DNA of 64,000 nucleotides. Origin: Isoetes taiwanensis. Its lineage: Eukaryota; Streptophyta; Lycopodiopsida; Isoetales; Isoetaceae. Shown here piece after piece: positions 43,209 through 54,964 of the stretch. The DNA lies in the NCBI GenBank assembly GCA_021234155.1, contig JAJEKV010000005.1:15784826-15848825 (forward strand). Reading direction: 5' to 3'. A program made the translations under genes and the position numbers. Positions within the stretch are counted from its first letter, which is position 1; each line of letters begins with the position of its first letter. The notes under the pieces are model-generated. The model made no database searches, was not told the DNA's origin, and worked only from the letters and a program-made list of their open reading frames with translations.

Positions 43209-44120
43209 AAGGAGTTTGATGGGCGAAGTCGCCTCCGACTTGGTCGAACCCGACTCTGCCGTGTGGTTAGCTAGTATGTTGTTAGTTAGCCCTAAGCCCG
43301 GGCGATGCATTCTAGTTACTAGGGTGCATGTGCCGAACCTTGGATCGTGGGCTTATGATGGGATACGCCTTTAGGGCATTCTTTCTAGGCCACACGCACC
43401 AAGAGGTGCGCATGACCATTAGGGTCATGTGAGTGAGGAATGAGGCATGGTGGGCGATGATGGGACATCGACGATGATCTCTATGCCACGACGCGGGTAC
43501 GCACACCGGGCCGTAGGGAGGGTCATGGTGAGGCTTAAGCGATCATGCGCGATGATGGGATCGCGGAGACGCTCCCTAGCTGAAACCCCGGGCATGATGC
43601 ATCGGGTGTACTGATCCCGGGATCGTGGTACAAGGTAGCACTCGATCATGGGCAATGATGGGAGCATCTTAAATGATCCCTAAGCTCAAACCGGAAGGGC
43701 CATGATCTTGGGCAAGGTAGGGACAACCTTGAGCCAAGGTTCGCCTCAAGGAGGTAAGGGGGTGGTCCCCTAAAACCACAAATTATTAACTAAACTAACG
43801 TAATGTGCTCCTTTTGCAGGCAAGTAGAAGGAGGACTTCAACGAGGAGCGCTTACATTTAGAAGATAGGGGAGCCATAATTAGATTATGAACCCTAATAA
43901 CTCTTATAATAGTATTTTGAATTATTATAAGAAATAACGATGTTAAGGCTATATAATTTTGTATAAGTACAAATATGGCCTAAAAATTTTGACTTGAACT
44001 AATAAAACTTGATTGCTAAACTAAACTAAAGATTATGACATGTTGTTGATGTGTTGCGCATAAGGTAGGTTCGTCACCTTAGCGCAATGTCGAGGACAAA
44101 GATTGTCCTATTGAATGAAA
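43209..44120 (+). other. 3' noncoding part of element C
   Basis: No gene. Imperfect short repeats of a gatgatggga-type unit occur at about 43350-43700, and AT-rich sequence at 43880-44040. No clean polypurine tract is visible before the 3' LTR. Confidence 0.55.
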
Positions 44121-45738
44121 TGTGTCCAAGGGAATATACGCCATAAAATACGATATTCCCGGATCCGTCACCATACAAGTCTATCTTTATAGCCTTGTAT
44201 ACCATAGATTGTGGCACTAGGGCATGGCTAAGTTATTCTCATAACTTAGCCAACCATAGGTTAAGCCATTATCCACGTGGCCTTAACCTATTGGGGCACC
44301 GCCAATAGACTCACCCCATTGGTGCCACGTGGCATCCTAGGTGGACCTAACTTATATAGGCATAAACCCTAACCCTAGACCTCTTTCCAGCCCTAGCACC
44401 CGTGAGACTCGACCTACTTGTTCGAACCCCGCTTCAACATCGCTCGCTGTATAGGCTGGTGCAAGCAGCCCCGCCAGGTAGACCCGCTCTGGAGGAGGAA
44501 CAGCAGCCTTGTGAGTCGAAGACTATGGAGGCTCCTGGATCCGAGAGGGAGAGCATCAGAGCGGTATGTAGGATAGTAGTTGTGATAGCTCATCCGGGAT
44601 TAGCATTCCAGGTGTGCTAGTATTTTGTATCTAGAGTAGAGCTATCCTAGAACCCATATATTCAACATCTTGAACCCTAATCAAGGAACCCTAACTATTA
44701 GTTAGTTGTATGATTAGGTTAAGATGTTCTTCTTATGGTTATTCTCATGATGTGATGATTATGTGATGATGGTTGATCATGTTTGCTCCTCTTGTATTGG
44801 GAAGGGTAGAGACCTAGAGCCATATGTAGTATGCCCAGAGTAGACCCCTTTAGTTCCTATTAGTTGGTTACTCAGCATATTAGAGCCCACCGTGCTATTG
44901 AGGCTATGATATGACTCCAAACACCGATAATCGGGCTAGAGGGAAAGTGGAGGGAGGATCCCCCGCCGAGTGGGGGCTTCGGGATCCCATAGTGGGCTAG
45001 GCTTATGGTCGGCCACTTTGGTGGGCCGGCATGGGTCCGGACACCTCCTCGGGGCAATGGTGTTGCCTCCCTTCCTCGAGAGCTGCAAGTGATGGCTTGG
45101 CTCTCGCTTTGGGGGTCCATTGGCAAAATCGTGTGTCGCCACGATTCTCTAGCCGCCCACGCACCTCTAGACCCCCGGAAGGGGAGATGCAACCCTTCCT
45201 CGCCTCATCGGACCAGGGGAGATGCAACTCGAGTAGTCCCGGCGGGTGATGCCACGGGATTGCGTGATCCCGAAGGCTAGAGTCCCGCAGAGCCTGATCT
45301 AGCCCATCTGCAAAGTATGCAATGAGGGGGCGATGGAGTGGTCAACCCTAGCCATTAGCCTATGCCAGCCCTCGCCATTGCCATGACTCGGCCCGGCTTC
45401 TATCTTGAGGCCCTAGCCGGGCTTATCATCCCTCCTTATGGGGTAGGAGCTCTCCCCGCTTTATGGTTTGTGATTATCATCTTGGCATTGGTATATGTGT
45501 GGTGCACTACCCTTCGAGGTAGTATTTGTATATGTTTTATGCTAGTTCTGACGTGTTATCGCCCCGGCCGTTATAGGAGCCCATAGGGAAGGGCGCTAGC
45601 AAGACACCTTCAGAGATTCCCTTCCCCGCACTAGGAGTCATCTCAGAGTGGGTAGACGAAGGGCCCATGCGCTGATGAGCCGATGGGGATTTCTCGAGGG
45701 TACGGCCGGGCGCCGTATATTTAGCAGGGAGCGTCACA
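44121..45738 (+). repeat. 3' LTR of element C
   Basis: About 1618 bases, aligned throughout with 32645-34290 but with many substitutions and small indels. Its first bases are slightly degraded (tgtgtccaag against tgtgacggtccaag). Followed by the ATGGC target duplicate. Confidence 0.95.
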
Positions 45739-45743
45739 ATGGC

Positions 45744-46350
45744 TAGATATGCGGTGGGAGAAAAGATTCTCAGTTTAGAAACAGCCTTGCATTGCAAACA
45801 CATTGGCGATTTTTTTTTTGATTGGTCCACGCCGACAAGTAGTTCCTGGTTGGCTATATAAGACGAACCAGGAGGAAGCCGAAGACATCCGATGCGCCAA
45901 AGATGGCCGGGCTGGCCGGTTTGAACGAGAACCGCACTATGCCGGCTTAACCGCCGAGAGGATTACCTGCAAAATGGATTGTCTAGACCTCTGGCGCTGC
46001 CACAATCGTGGCCTGGCGATGGATGGCTGGTGTGCCGGGATGGCTGAACATCCCGATCCTAAGACCAACGGGATGGAGGTGGTTCTGGCGACTCGTTGGG
46101 ACCCGGAGTAACCTCTACCTTCTCCTCACAGATACCTCTCTCCGGCCCCCAACCCGAGTAGAGGGTTTTTCCTCTTAGGACTTAGTAGATAGGGCTCGAG
46201 CGGGCTTTTTGTATATAGGGCAGTGCCCATAGCGGAAATAGCTGGGCTGTGCCCACATTTTGTAAAAAATGCCACCTATAATATAAATATGCCGCCGTTT
46301 TAGTCACTATCTGTTGTGTTTAAGGCCTTGAATCAGATCTTTGTTGATTT
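45744..46350 (+). other. Element D interior between pol and the element C insertion; possible antisense ORF
   Basis: On minus there is no pol-like coding here. On plus a frame of 102 codons (45803-46111) reads WLYKTNQEEAEDIRCAKDGR and LDLWRCHNRGLAMDGWCAG, followed by a T-rich, 3' UTR-like stretch. Some Tat-type elements carry an extra ORF in antisense, so this may be one, its 5' end removed by element C. No family recognised. Confidence 0.3.
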
Positions 46351-46955
46351 TCACTTGCTGTGGTATGAAATGTTTTGAGGCGAAAAGCCATTTACCGCTG
46401 TAGGTAATGGAGTTCCATCTAACTCACCAATTTGAAAAACTGGGTTGAACCACTTGAACAATTTGATAAGGGCCAAGCCATCAAACTTAAGCTTACCCTG
46501 AAAATTTTTGTACCGAGAATCATAAAGAAGAACCAAATCTCCTTCTTTGAATGTTTTTGTCTTCGGACATTTATCATGTAAAAGATTTTGCAAATCATGT
46601 CCATGAAGAACACCAATATAAGCATCCCTTCGGGTTCATCCAACTGCTCCAATTGATATACCCTTTCTTTGAGTGCAGCAGCGGATTATGGGCAAGAGCT
46701 GGTTGAAAACGGAGAGTTGGAAGGATGTATTCAAACGATGAGAGCTTCATGACCATAAACCAATTTGAAAGGAGTGTGGCCTGTAGCTATTTTGAAACAA
46801 GTATTGTAAGCCCAAAGAACAGTAGGGAAGCTTGGTTTGCCGGTCCACGCAGAAGCGCCACAAATTTTCTTGAGAATTGTGACCGTAGTTTTGTTGGTGC
46901 TTTCTCGCCAAACCATTGCCTTGAGGATAGTAAGGTGTGCTCTTGTGATGATGTA
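46351..46955 (-). pseudogene. Element D integrase C-terminal part
   Basis: The end of the integrase core (VLWAYNTCFKIATGHTPFKL, then VYGHEALIV) is at 46731-46916. It is followed by FKEGDLVLLYDSRYKNFQGK and FNPVFQIGELDGTPLPTAV at 46351-46593, the SH3-like/GPY-F-type tail of plant gypsy integrases. The LLYDSR variant is typical of the Tat/Athila branch. Frames are shifted against one another. Confidence 0.75.
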
Positions 46956-48371
46956 TTAGGAGATAATCCGGCCAACTCCCTTGATGGTATGATTGATAAA
47001 ATGGACACCACGATCACCGACCAGCCCGGGGGCAGCCAAATCGCGGATAATTTGTTGATAGAGGACCTTTGGCCGCGTTTGCCGCAGTTGTTGTCCGAAG
47101 TGCGCAAGCCCGCTACCACTTAGTAGCCGTGAAGTCGAGAACTGTAACGTAGCGGGCCCGGGTGTGCCGCCAGAGGATCGGAGTGGGTCCTCCCACAAAA
47201 TCCATTCCCATTTGCTGAAGGAAGCATGCATGACCGGCGCCAAGGGAAGAGCCGCCACGTCAGTGTCGGCCCCACACCGGGCAAGCATCACACGCAGGGC
47301 GTATGCGAGCCGCTTTTGAAGAGCTGCGGCCAAAAATACGCCTAGAAGGATTTTATGCGTCGTGGTGTCACCATGAAAAAATGACCACCACCTAGCCCCT
47401 TGATGAGCTTCTGACAATATCCGAACTTCATGAGGTAGAACACAACGCCGTAAGGATGGTATCCTTACCCTTTTGTAAAGATGTCCCGCAACCATGGTGT
47501 AGTCACCTGACTTCGGGAGAAAACTGATGGCTTTTAATGATTGTCGCTTTGGCAGAGAGAGCCGCCGTCCTTCCGGGTGAAGAGCACCCGTGAGGAGGTA
47601 CTGCTGAAAGTCATGGAACCAATGTGGTGTTGCCGTGACTAAAAAGAGTTGAGCGTCGGAAAGGCGGCCTGAGACTCCAGTGGAGGGATCATCGGTGTGG
47701 ATGCGTGAAAGATAATCCGGGACAACATGAGATTTGCCGGCTTTGTGAACAATTTCAAAAGGTGCAAATTCTTGGAGAAGAAGGACCCAACGAGCAATGC
47801 GGCCCGTGGGCGTGGATTTGTTGATCAAATAAAGGAGTGCTTGGTGGTCAACAAAGAACTTGATTTGACTGCCCAAAAGGTAGTGACGGAAGCGTTGGAC
47901 ACAGAAAATTAGACCCAAAGCTTCACGCTCAGTGGCAGAGTAGTTGCGCTCAGCAGAATTGAGTTTTCTGCCGGCGTATCGGTTTGGTTTGTCAGTGTGC
48001 ACATCATATTCTTGAGAAAGAACGGCTCCAATAGCAAACGCCGAGACATCGACATGAACATGAAAGGGCTTGTCCCATTGAGGAGGAACAAGAACCGGGG
48101 CCTGAGTGAGCAAGAGCTTCAACTGTTGGAAAGCAGCTTCCGCCTGGGAATTCCAAACCCAGGTGGATTCATCACCCGTGAGTTTATGAATGGGATCTGC
48201 AATGGCTGCTAGTCCAGGAATGAAGGTGGAGTAATAATTGACCTTACCCAGGAAAGAGCGTGTGGTGCTTGAGCCTTTAGCACACAACTGATTTTGGCAG
48301 GATCTGTGGTGATACCTGCTTTGCTGACAACGTGTCCTAACAGAACACCTGAGGTGACACAAAAGGTGCAT
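46956..48371 (-). pseudogene. Element D RNase H and integrase N-terminal part
   Basis: Long open frame of 471 codons, the best preserved piece of element D. It begins with SFLGKVNYYSTFIPGLAAIA (RT connection), then RNase H: HVHVDVSAFAIGAVL, RNYSATEREALGLIFCVQRF and KFFVDHQALLYLINK. The integrase zinc-binding region follows (LPHEVRILSEAHQG). The core decays near its end, where KVLYQQIIRDLAAPGLVGDR and GVHFINHTIKGVGRIIS are still seen. Together these remove template RNA and insert the cDNA. Confidence 0.85.
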
Positions 48372-49090
48372 TTCTCTGGATTGAGACTAATGCCAGACTC
48401 ATCACATTTCTGAAAGACGAGTTCCAATTTATCCAAATGGTCAGCCATGGAACTGTAGGCAGAGAAGTCATCTTGAAAAATTTGCAAGAAGGGATTTTCC
48501 TTCATGAAATCATGAAAAACTGAGAGCATGATGCGTTGAAACGTGGATGGAGAGTTTGATAAGCCAAAAGGAACCACCTTGTAGGCAAAAGTGCCCTCTG
48601 AGGGTGGTGAAAGTAGTCTTGAGTTGATCGATTCTTTGATTGAGATCCGACAGCCGAAAACCATCCATGAAGGAGTACATCTCATGTCCAGCCTACCTCT
48701 TCGAGAACCCGGTCCGCGGAAGGGAAGTGGAAAAATGATCACGCCCGTGGCTTGATTGAGTTTTCGGTGAGTCCCACGCAAATGCGGATCTTACCATTGT
48801 GTTTGAGGGCAATGACGATGGGGCTCACCCATTGAGAATGTTTGACCTTATAGATCAAACCCGCAGCAAGAAGTTTGTCAATTTACGCCTTGACGCGATC
48901 GCGGTAATTAGGGTTGAGCCGCTTTTGTCGTTGCTATCTTCGTGCATCGATTTGGTAGGGAATGGTGAGTTCCCCAAAGGTTTTGTTGATCCCCAAGATC
49001 TCTCGTAGCTCGTGCGAAAAATGTGTTTGAACTTTTGAAAAGCGTGGACGGCCCTGCTACGATAGGGGGCTCCAAGATTTGCGGACAAGC
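48209..49090 (-). pseudogene. Element D reverse transcriptase
   Basis: At 48209-48781 the frame reads GTFAYKVVPFGLSNSPSTFQ, the gypsy-type RT box, then LQIFQDDFSAYS with both catalytic Asp at 48467-48472, and LNPEKCTFCVTSGVLLGHVV. The preceding part (48782-49090) holds the N-terminal RT boxes in shifted frames. It makes cDNA from element RNA. Overlap with the next frame near 48209-48371 reflects a frameshift. Confidence 0.8.
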
Positions 49091-49578
49091 TCCGGACGGT
49101 GATTGTTGCCTACGTCCACTATCTCGACTTCAGAGTCCGAATATGGGGTATCACTTCTGTCCTGGACAATGTGTGCGTGAGGTTGAAGCATAACAGATGC
49201 GTGGCACTCTGCGTGGTGAAAAGAGAGGTTGCCGAAGTTTCATCAAGCGAGAGGTTGCTTCCATGACAACGTGGACATCACGGGAGCTGCAAGAGATTCC
49301 ACATCTGAAAAGTGATCAACCCGTTGAATTCGGATTGCAAGGAGCCGTAGGGTCAAGCAAAGCCGCCTTTTGGTCCTCGATCAAGAGTCATTTCTCCCCC
49401 AAGGATCAAAGATATTCCCGGTAGGATGACGGAGGGAGACCTTCGCAGGAGCCTGAACGATAGATATTCTGAGCTTCCGCCGAGGCCATGGAGAGAGGGG
49501 GTTCAAAGATGGTCAACGTAAATGATCTTGTCCGCGTTTCCAAGTCCATGTTGGCATTGAGGCGACCATCGGTGATGA

Positions 49579-50721
49579 CTAACTCGATCCGCGGGCCCAA
49601 GAATGGATACTCTTGGCCCGGCGGAGAAAAGGTCTGCCGACCAACATTTCATAATCACCGGGATCTTCCCTAGCCTTCCAAACTCCAAATTCCAAAGGGA
49701 ATCGGAGGTCACCAATGTTGATGTGAAGAAGAGGCGTGACGCCTTGAGGTCTCGTGATATGGCCATTAGCCAATTTGATGTCATATGGGGCACGATAGAG
49801 TTCTTTGATGCCCATTTGTTTGCGGAGTTTATCCGTTATGAGATTAACTGCACTACCTCCGTCAATTTGAACATGGTTGACTTGCTGATTACCCACCGTG
49901 GCATGGACCGTGGGTGTAGAGGTAGCAACAGCCCCAACCAAGACAGTCGGGAGTGGTAACTGGTCCTTGAGAGCAGGACAGAGTTTCAAAATTGTTGCCA
50001 AACTTAAGGGAATTTTGATTTTTGCCAGCTCCTCTTGGAGTTCCAAAGGCACATGAGAAAAAGGATCTGCTGGTTCCACGGGTGCTGGAGTGCGTGGTAA
50101 TGAAGCAGCAACTTCTTTGAGTAGGTCAACCTCTTCAGCAATATTGGGATATGTCTGAGAGCGTGGAGGTTGAGATGTGGAAGGTGTATCTTGCCTTTGT
50201 TGAGCTCTGGTGGTGGCATGAACATTCGCAAGCGTGCGGCCTTCAGCAGCTTGCATGAGGTTCAAAATGCTTTGGCGAACTTTAGGCATGACATTCGGCA
50301 TGAGTTTCTCCAAGTCAGGTGCAAAGTGAACCTTTTTTTCATCTTCATGAGGAATGGTGTCTACTGCAAAGGCAGGTTGCGTGCCATTAGGAATAATGGT
50401 TAAGGGACATGACGCCCTGGTCTGGCGTGAAACCAAACCAACCCAATTTGATGGCTGAACTGGAGGATTAAGTGCCTGAAAAATTTCTTCCTGTGCTTGT
50501 TGATCCATCTGAGGTTGATTGGCAAGAGCGGGTTGATAGCGTGATTGCTGAGGCGCTCGAGGTGGCTTCTTAAGAACAGGACGCGGGCCTTGTTTGCCAT
50601 TAGCAACCCAGAGTTGGTAAGCCGTGAGGCGGACCGATGTGTGCCAGGAAGTTGCACTTGAACTTGTGGAAGTTGAGGACACGCCGTGGTTGTATGACCC
50701 CATTCTTGACAGTGATAACAC
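49579..50721 (-). pseudogene. Element D gag C-terminal linker and aspartic protease
   Basis: Open frame of 380 codons. The first part is a Pro/Gln-rich linker. The protease active site is HVQIDGGSAVNLI with D-G-G at 49855-49863, the form common in plant gypsy elements, and the second conserved box is YEMLVGRPFLRRAK near 49610. It cleaves the polyprotein. The linker follows the zinc knuckle in the overlapping frame 50400-50963. Confidence 0.8.
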
Positions 50722-52119
50722 TGAGCTTTAGAAGGATCAAAGGGAGGACGTGTGTTGGGTCCCGCTGTTGCTCCCCGCCATGATAGAGTTGATTTGGTTG
50801 CGCTGAAGGGTGGTGGCTGCCGATAGTCGCGCGAGGTGTGGTTTGCACTTGATAAACCCGCTTTGTTCTTGAATCCGTGTAGGATGAGTGCGCAGTGCAC
50901 TCGCGGGCATGATTGCACATGTTGCATCTTTACAATGAGGTGGGCCATTGGTCGAAGTTGCACTCATTTGCCAAGTGGCCTTGGTATTTGCGTATATGGC
51001 ACCGATCTGACCGATCATTTGCCGCTGATTGGCGTGTTGAGGTCGGATAGCACCATCGGGAACCATGGATCGGTGGAATAAAAAGGGAGCTCCCCGGAAG
51101 AGCCACGCATACGGGAGAAAACATTGACCGAAAGTGATTGACAAGGTCGATAGCTTGCTCCAAAGTCTTGGACTACGCAGTATTGATCATGAGTCCGATA
51201 GCCGGAGGAAGTCCTTGGAGAAACCGCACCAAGATCCGGCTCGTTGGGTACTCCTTGAGTTTGGCCGGAAGCGTAATGTGAAGTCGACCGCAAAAATCCC
51301 GCATCTCGTGGGTTCTTGTTGAAGGTCATTTAGTTGCTTGAGATGAAGTTGATCATCATCCGTGGTCCCATAATGAGAAAGAAAAAGCAGTTCTCATTTC
51401 GACCAATCTTGTTTCCGTGGCTTTTGTTGGACATGAGCCATTGATGAGGAGAAACCACGCAAATGTGGTGGAAAAAGATGTGGAATTTCGCTTGAGGTTG
51501 CGCATGACCATTCAGGACAGCCGAGCCTCAAATTCTTCCATGTGGGCCCGAAGCACTTTGTTCTAAAGGTTTGCCTTTAAGTATTGCCAAAAGGTGGGAT
51601 AAGTCCCTTTAAGAGTCCGGAAAGGTAGAGGTGAAAGTGCTTGGTGGGGACAGAAAAACGTAGTGATGATATTGAGGTGGAGTTGAAGGTGGTATAGTGC
51701 CCGAAGGACCCCGATGAAGGGGTGATCAGCGGTTGAGGTCTTCGGCTAGGTGCCCGAGCATTGGTTTTGAGATCGGTAAGGTTGTAAACAGGCAGAGTGG
51801 TGGGAAATGTAGGGAAAGGAAATTCCTGGGTAGGCGCAAAAGAGACATGTGGATATCCCCGCCACCGGGGAGATGATGGTTGTGAAGGAAGAGGCGTATG
51901 GCCTGAAGAGTGATGAATGTAGGTATGGTCAGGGGTATGAAAGTAAGGTTGAGAAGGTTGAGCCGATAGGGGCTCCGATAGTGATGAGGTGGCCCGAGGT
52001 CGCGAGCAATGTTTGCACGCTTTGGGCGGAACCGACGACAGGACCACGAGGGGTGGGTGGCGCCGACTGAGCCCGAGACCGAATGTGGCTCCCCTCAATG
52101 TCGTAAGCAGATCCATACA
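50600..52119 (-). pseudogene. Element D gag
   Basis: The likely start is an ATG near 52119 (MYGSAYDIEGSHIRS), about 140 bases inside the 5' LTR. The frame then shifts more than once (51577-52131, 51144-51329, 50737-51144). A complete zinc knuckle CYHCQEWGHTTTAC lies at 50679-50720. The capsid helices are only partly readable. Gag forms the particle and binds the genomic RNA. Confidence 0.7.
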
Positions 52120-52257
52120 TGTCGCAAACAACTTCCCTTCGATGATGTCGCTCCAAGCGAGATGCCGTCGAGAAAGGAGTTCTTCCGGCGTGAAATTTCG
52201 GACGTATTATGGCGACGGAAGAAATGAGGATCGAATCAGACCGGCAAGCGGCGGCGA

Positions 52258-52810
52258 TGTTTAAGTCCAGGTTCGGGAACTCTGAAGACAACCCTCTGTG
52301 AGGACCGATGGATCTAACAGGAGAACTCAGGGGACTATGTCCACATGGGATTTGCAAGAAGAGAACAAGAAGAAGAAAACGTAACAAAGAACAATGAGAG
52401 GAAAATGATAAGCTTCCTTGATATCAATGATGAACATACATGAGCTCGCTTCGAGAGAAGATCGAAAAGAGACAAGACTCAAAACTCATCTAGCCCTCAT
52501 CTTGCTAGCTCTACTCATATATATAGTACAATGGCCTTTGGCCCAATATGAACACTCTCGACTGATCTCTGCCAACTCCTTGAAGGAGGCCTGATTTACG
52601 GGAATCTTTGCCGGTGCCTCTTGAGGTGCACAGGATCCTGTTCACGCCGGCCTTGGCGGTGATGGCCCGCACTTGTCTGGCGCCTTTTCCTTCTGCTTGG
52701 TCTTCTGTGGGGCCTTGGATGACTGACCCGTGGTTGACTGTGGGTCCTTGTTCTTGACCTGGTCTGTCGTATACATGAATAGTCCTGTACCAGGAGGCAT
52801 AGGACTAACA
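52258..52810 (-). repeat. 5' LTR of element D
   Basis: 553 bases paired with 28762-29318. Just inside it, in element sense, is tcgccgccgcttgccgg, which resembles the TGGCGCCG-type primer sites of Tat/Athila elements more than initiator-Met; the primer assignment is weak. Confidence 0.9.
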
Positions 52811-52830
52811 AATTTTTTTATGAAATTAAT

Positions 52831-52895
52831 GCTTGGTCTAGTGGTTAGAATGGGGGGCTGGGGGGTCAATGGCTAGGGTTCGAATCCCCCACACA
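52831..52895 (+). repeat. tRNA-like SINE head, copy 3
   Basis: Box A tggtctagtgg and box B ggttcgaatcc are both perfect pol III promoter boxes. It lies immediately right of the element D insertion, whose target lies in the same array unit. Confidence 0.7.
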
Positions 52896-53450
52896 ACATA
52901 AAAATTTTAAAAGCCTTTTCCTAAGGGATGAGCATTCAACTTGGACCGTAGGATCTTGGACCCGATCAAGGGTCGAGATCTCACGCAACATGAGCCATAG
53001 GATCTATTACATATAATTCCCAAAGTCATATGCACCGTAGGATATGTGCCAAGCCACGTGAGCCGTGAGATCCTGGATCGACGATCAGGATCAAGAAGAA
53101 CCTGGACCGTAGGATCACTTGCATATAATTCCCAAAGCCATGTGCACCGTAGGATGTGTGCCAAAGCAACGTGAGCCGTAGGATCTCGGACCGACGATCA
53201 GGATCAGATCAACCTGGACCGTAGGATCGCTTACATATAATCGGATACAAACTCCCAAGCATCTGGGCCGTACGATACGTCCCAAAGCCATGTGAGCCGT
53301 AGGATCTCGGATCAACGGTCGGATTGAGTAGGACAAATATAAGAACATATATATGTTATGATATACAAGAAAATTAATACGTCCTACAGCGCATTGTTCC
53401 AGTTTTAGCATGTCCTTATATTCCCTTTAATTCTCCTGGATTCCCTTACA

Positions 53451-53514
53451 TTCTAGAAATTTCTAGAAATTTCTAGAACATTTTAGAACTTTCTGGAACA
53501 TTTGGAAACTTTCA
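53451..53514. promoter_or_regulatory. Heat-shock-element-like array 5
   Basis: Six perfect alternating TTC/GAA units from 53451, one mismatch, then three more, followed by imperfect units. Confidence 0.6.
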
Positions 53515-53603
53515 AAACATCCTAGAATATTATAGTCTATTTTATCTTAATTAGAACATTACCCTTAAGTATATTTGAAACATAAATTATTTATAGAATT
53601 AAT

Positions 53604-53670
53604 GCTTGGTCTAGTGGTTAGAGTGGGGGGTTTGGGGGGTTGAGGACCACGGTTCGAATCTCCCCAATAA
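53604..53670 (+). repeat. tRNA-like SINE head, copy 4
   Basis: Box A tggtctagtgg and box B ggttcgaatct. Same body and tail as the other copies. Confidence 0.7.
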
Positions 53671-54173
53671 CATAAAAATTTTTAAAAGCCTTTCCTTAAG
53701 GAACGAGCATTCAATATGAGCCTTAGGATCTTAGACTTGATCAACGATCAAGATCTCACCATATAAAACCAATATGAGCCGTAGGATCTATTACATATAA
53801 TTTCCAAAGCCACGGATCCCGGGGATGTGTCCCCAAGCCACGTGAGCCGCTCGGATCTCTGACCAACCTGGGGATCAGATTCCCAAAGCCACGCGGACCG
53901 TGAGGATATGTCCCCAAGCCACGGAGCCGTCGGATCTCGGACCGGCCTGGCCGTGATCGATCAATCAACGGACCGTGGACCATGGTACACATATTATATG
54001 TAAACTCCCGTGCCATCATCGGGCGTAGGATATGTCCCAAACCCCATGGAGCTTCGGATCTTGATCTCGAACGGATTCGGTCGGATAAGCGCGAAACATA
54101 AGAACATATATATAGATCGGATAGTAAGATAATGTTTGGCTGCAAGTAGTGCATCGCGCCCTAAATCTGACGG

Positions 54174-54485
54174 GTGAGATTTGATGTGGCAACTGAGGGC
54201 TTTGGGAAGACACGAAAAAACACCGTCCAAATGATGCCCGGATTGAAGCACGCCCTTGCCAAAAGCCCAAGCCTTCCTGCCTATTCTGGAGATGGTTGCC
54301 GTCACTGCCCTCTTCGTTTCTTGGCTCCACAAAAGGCATTTCTCTCCAGCTTTTCTTTTCTTGGTGTGAATCGCTGCCCTGTATTGTCTGTTAACAGAAA
54401 ACTTAGAAAATATGGTGCCATATCCAGATTTAACAACGAAGAAGTAAGCTGTAAGCTTATCCCAAAACTACTGTTTGAGTCTTAG
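54174..54485 (+). other. ORF of unknown origin, possible first exon
   Basis: Open frame of 103 codons (an internal start MMPGLKHALAKSPSLPAYSG at about 54230 is also possible). It is rich in Ser, Arg and Lys with few acids at first, like an organelle-targeting sequence. It lies about 0.5 kb upstream of the BRCT exons in the same orientation, but no link is shown. Confidence 0.25.
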
Positions 54486-54964
54486 GATCTTGGAGCATAT
54501 GGAGCTTCTGGATGCCTGTTCAGAGTTATGCTGGGCGGACTTTATGCCCACAGAATGTTCAGAGTTTTTCTTCACAGAATGGCTTATTTTAGGAGAGTCA
54601 AGGGCACCGGAAATTTAAGCTTCAGAATGCAAATTCTTCTGTAATTGAGAACTGTGTGCGATACTCTAAAGTTTTAGGCTTTTCGATACTCTGAAAGTAG
54701 ATTATCTAAGAAAAAAGATCTTGGACGTATTAGGGTTTTATAGCAAGGACGGTTTCCCTTACCTGTTTCTTCTGGCAAGTCACTGTAAGCCAAAACGATT
54801 CCGGCATGGCCATGATCATGTTTTATATTTTGCTATTATAGTATCGAATGTTTTGACTGCAGAAAGTAGACAAGATGGATCTATTAGAGCTAGACAAGAT
54901 GGAGAACATCACTGAAGAAATTTGCATTGTTTGCATTGTTTGCCATGGCGTTTTTTAAGCCTGT

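Larger units (their letters stand above)
32645..45738 (+). mobile_element. Element C: chromovirus (Ty3/gypsy) with histone H3-like cargo
   Basis: LTR retrotransposon of 13.1 kb on plus, inserted into element D. The target-site duplication ATGGC lies at 32640-32644 and 45739-45743. LTRs are 32645-34290 and 44121-45738, with TGTGAC...GTCACA-type ends. The primer site for initiator-Met tRNA is at 34292. The interior carries, in order: a histone H3-like ORF, an unrecognised ORF, gag with a damaged zinc knuckle, protease remnant, RT, RNase H, integrase, GPY/F and a chromodomain. The LTRs differ by many small indels, and pol is full of stops, so the insertion is old. The integrase-chromodomain layout defines chromoviruses. 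Confidence 0.95.
28762..52810 (-). mobile_element. Element D: Ty3/gypsy (Tat/Athila-like) retrotransposon, interrupted by element C
   Basis: Minus-strand gypsy element of about 10.95 kb once the 13.1-kb element C is discounted. LTRs are 28762-29318 (3') and 52258-52810 (5'), TGTT...AACA. The flanks carry aaatt/aattt, a target duplication that is ambiguous by one base. In sense order: 5' LTR, gag with zinc knuckle, protease, RT, RNase H, integrase with a GPY/F-like end, a noncoding or antisense stretch, extra ORFs, polypurine tract, 3' LTR. Extra ORFs after pol and a non-Met primer site fit the Tat/Athila branch. All frames are broken by small lesions. It landed in the tandem array between acataaatt and the tRNA-like head. 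Confidence 0.9.
52811..54100. repeat. Tandem array of 1.37-kb units, right part
   Basis: Continuation of the array beyond element D: tRNA-like head at 52831, ccgtaggatc repeats (about 52940-53330), pentamer array (53451-53514), tRNA-like head at 53604, and further ccgtaggatc repeats to about 54060. The distance between these two heads is only 773 bases, so the last unit is shortened. Confidence 0.75.

Noticed and set aside
32645..45738. Endogenous pararetrovirus
   Set aside because: Two LTRs, a target-site duplication, integrase and chromodomain identify an LTR retrotransposon; no movement-protein or caulimovirus coat motif was seen.
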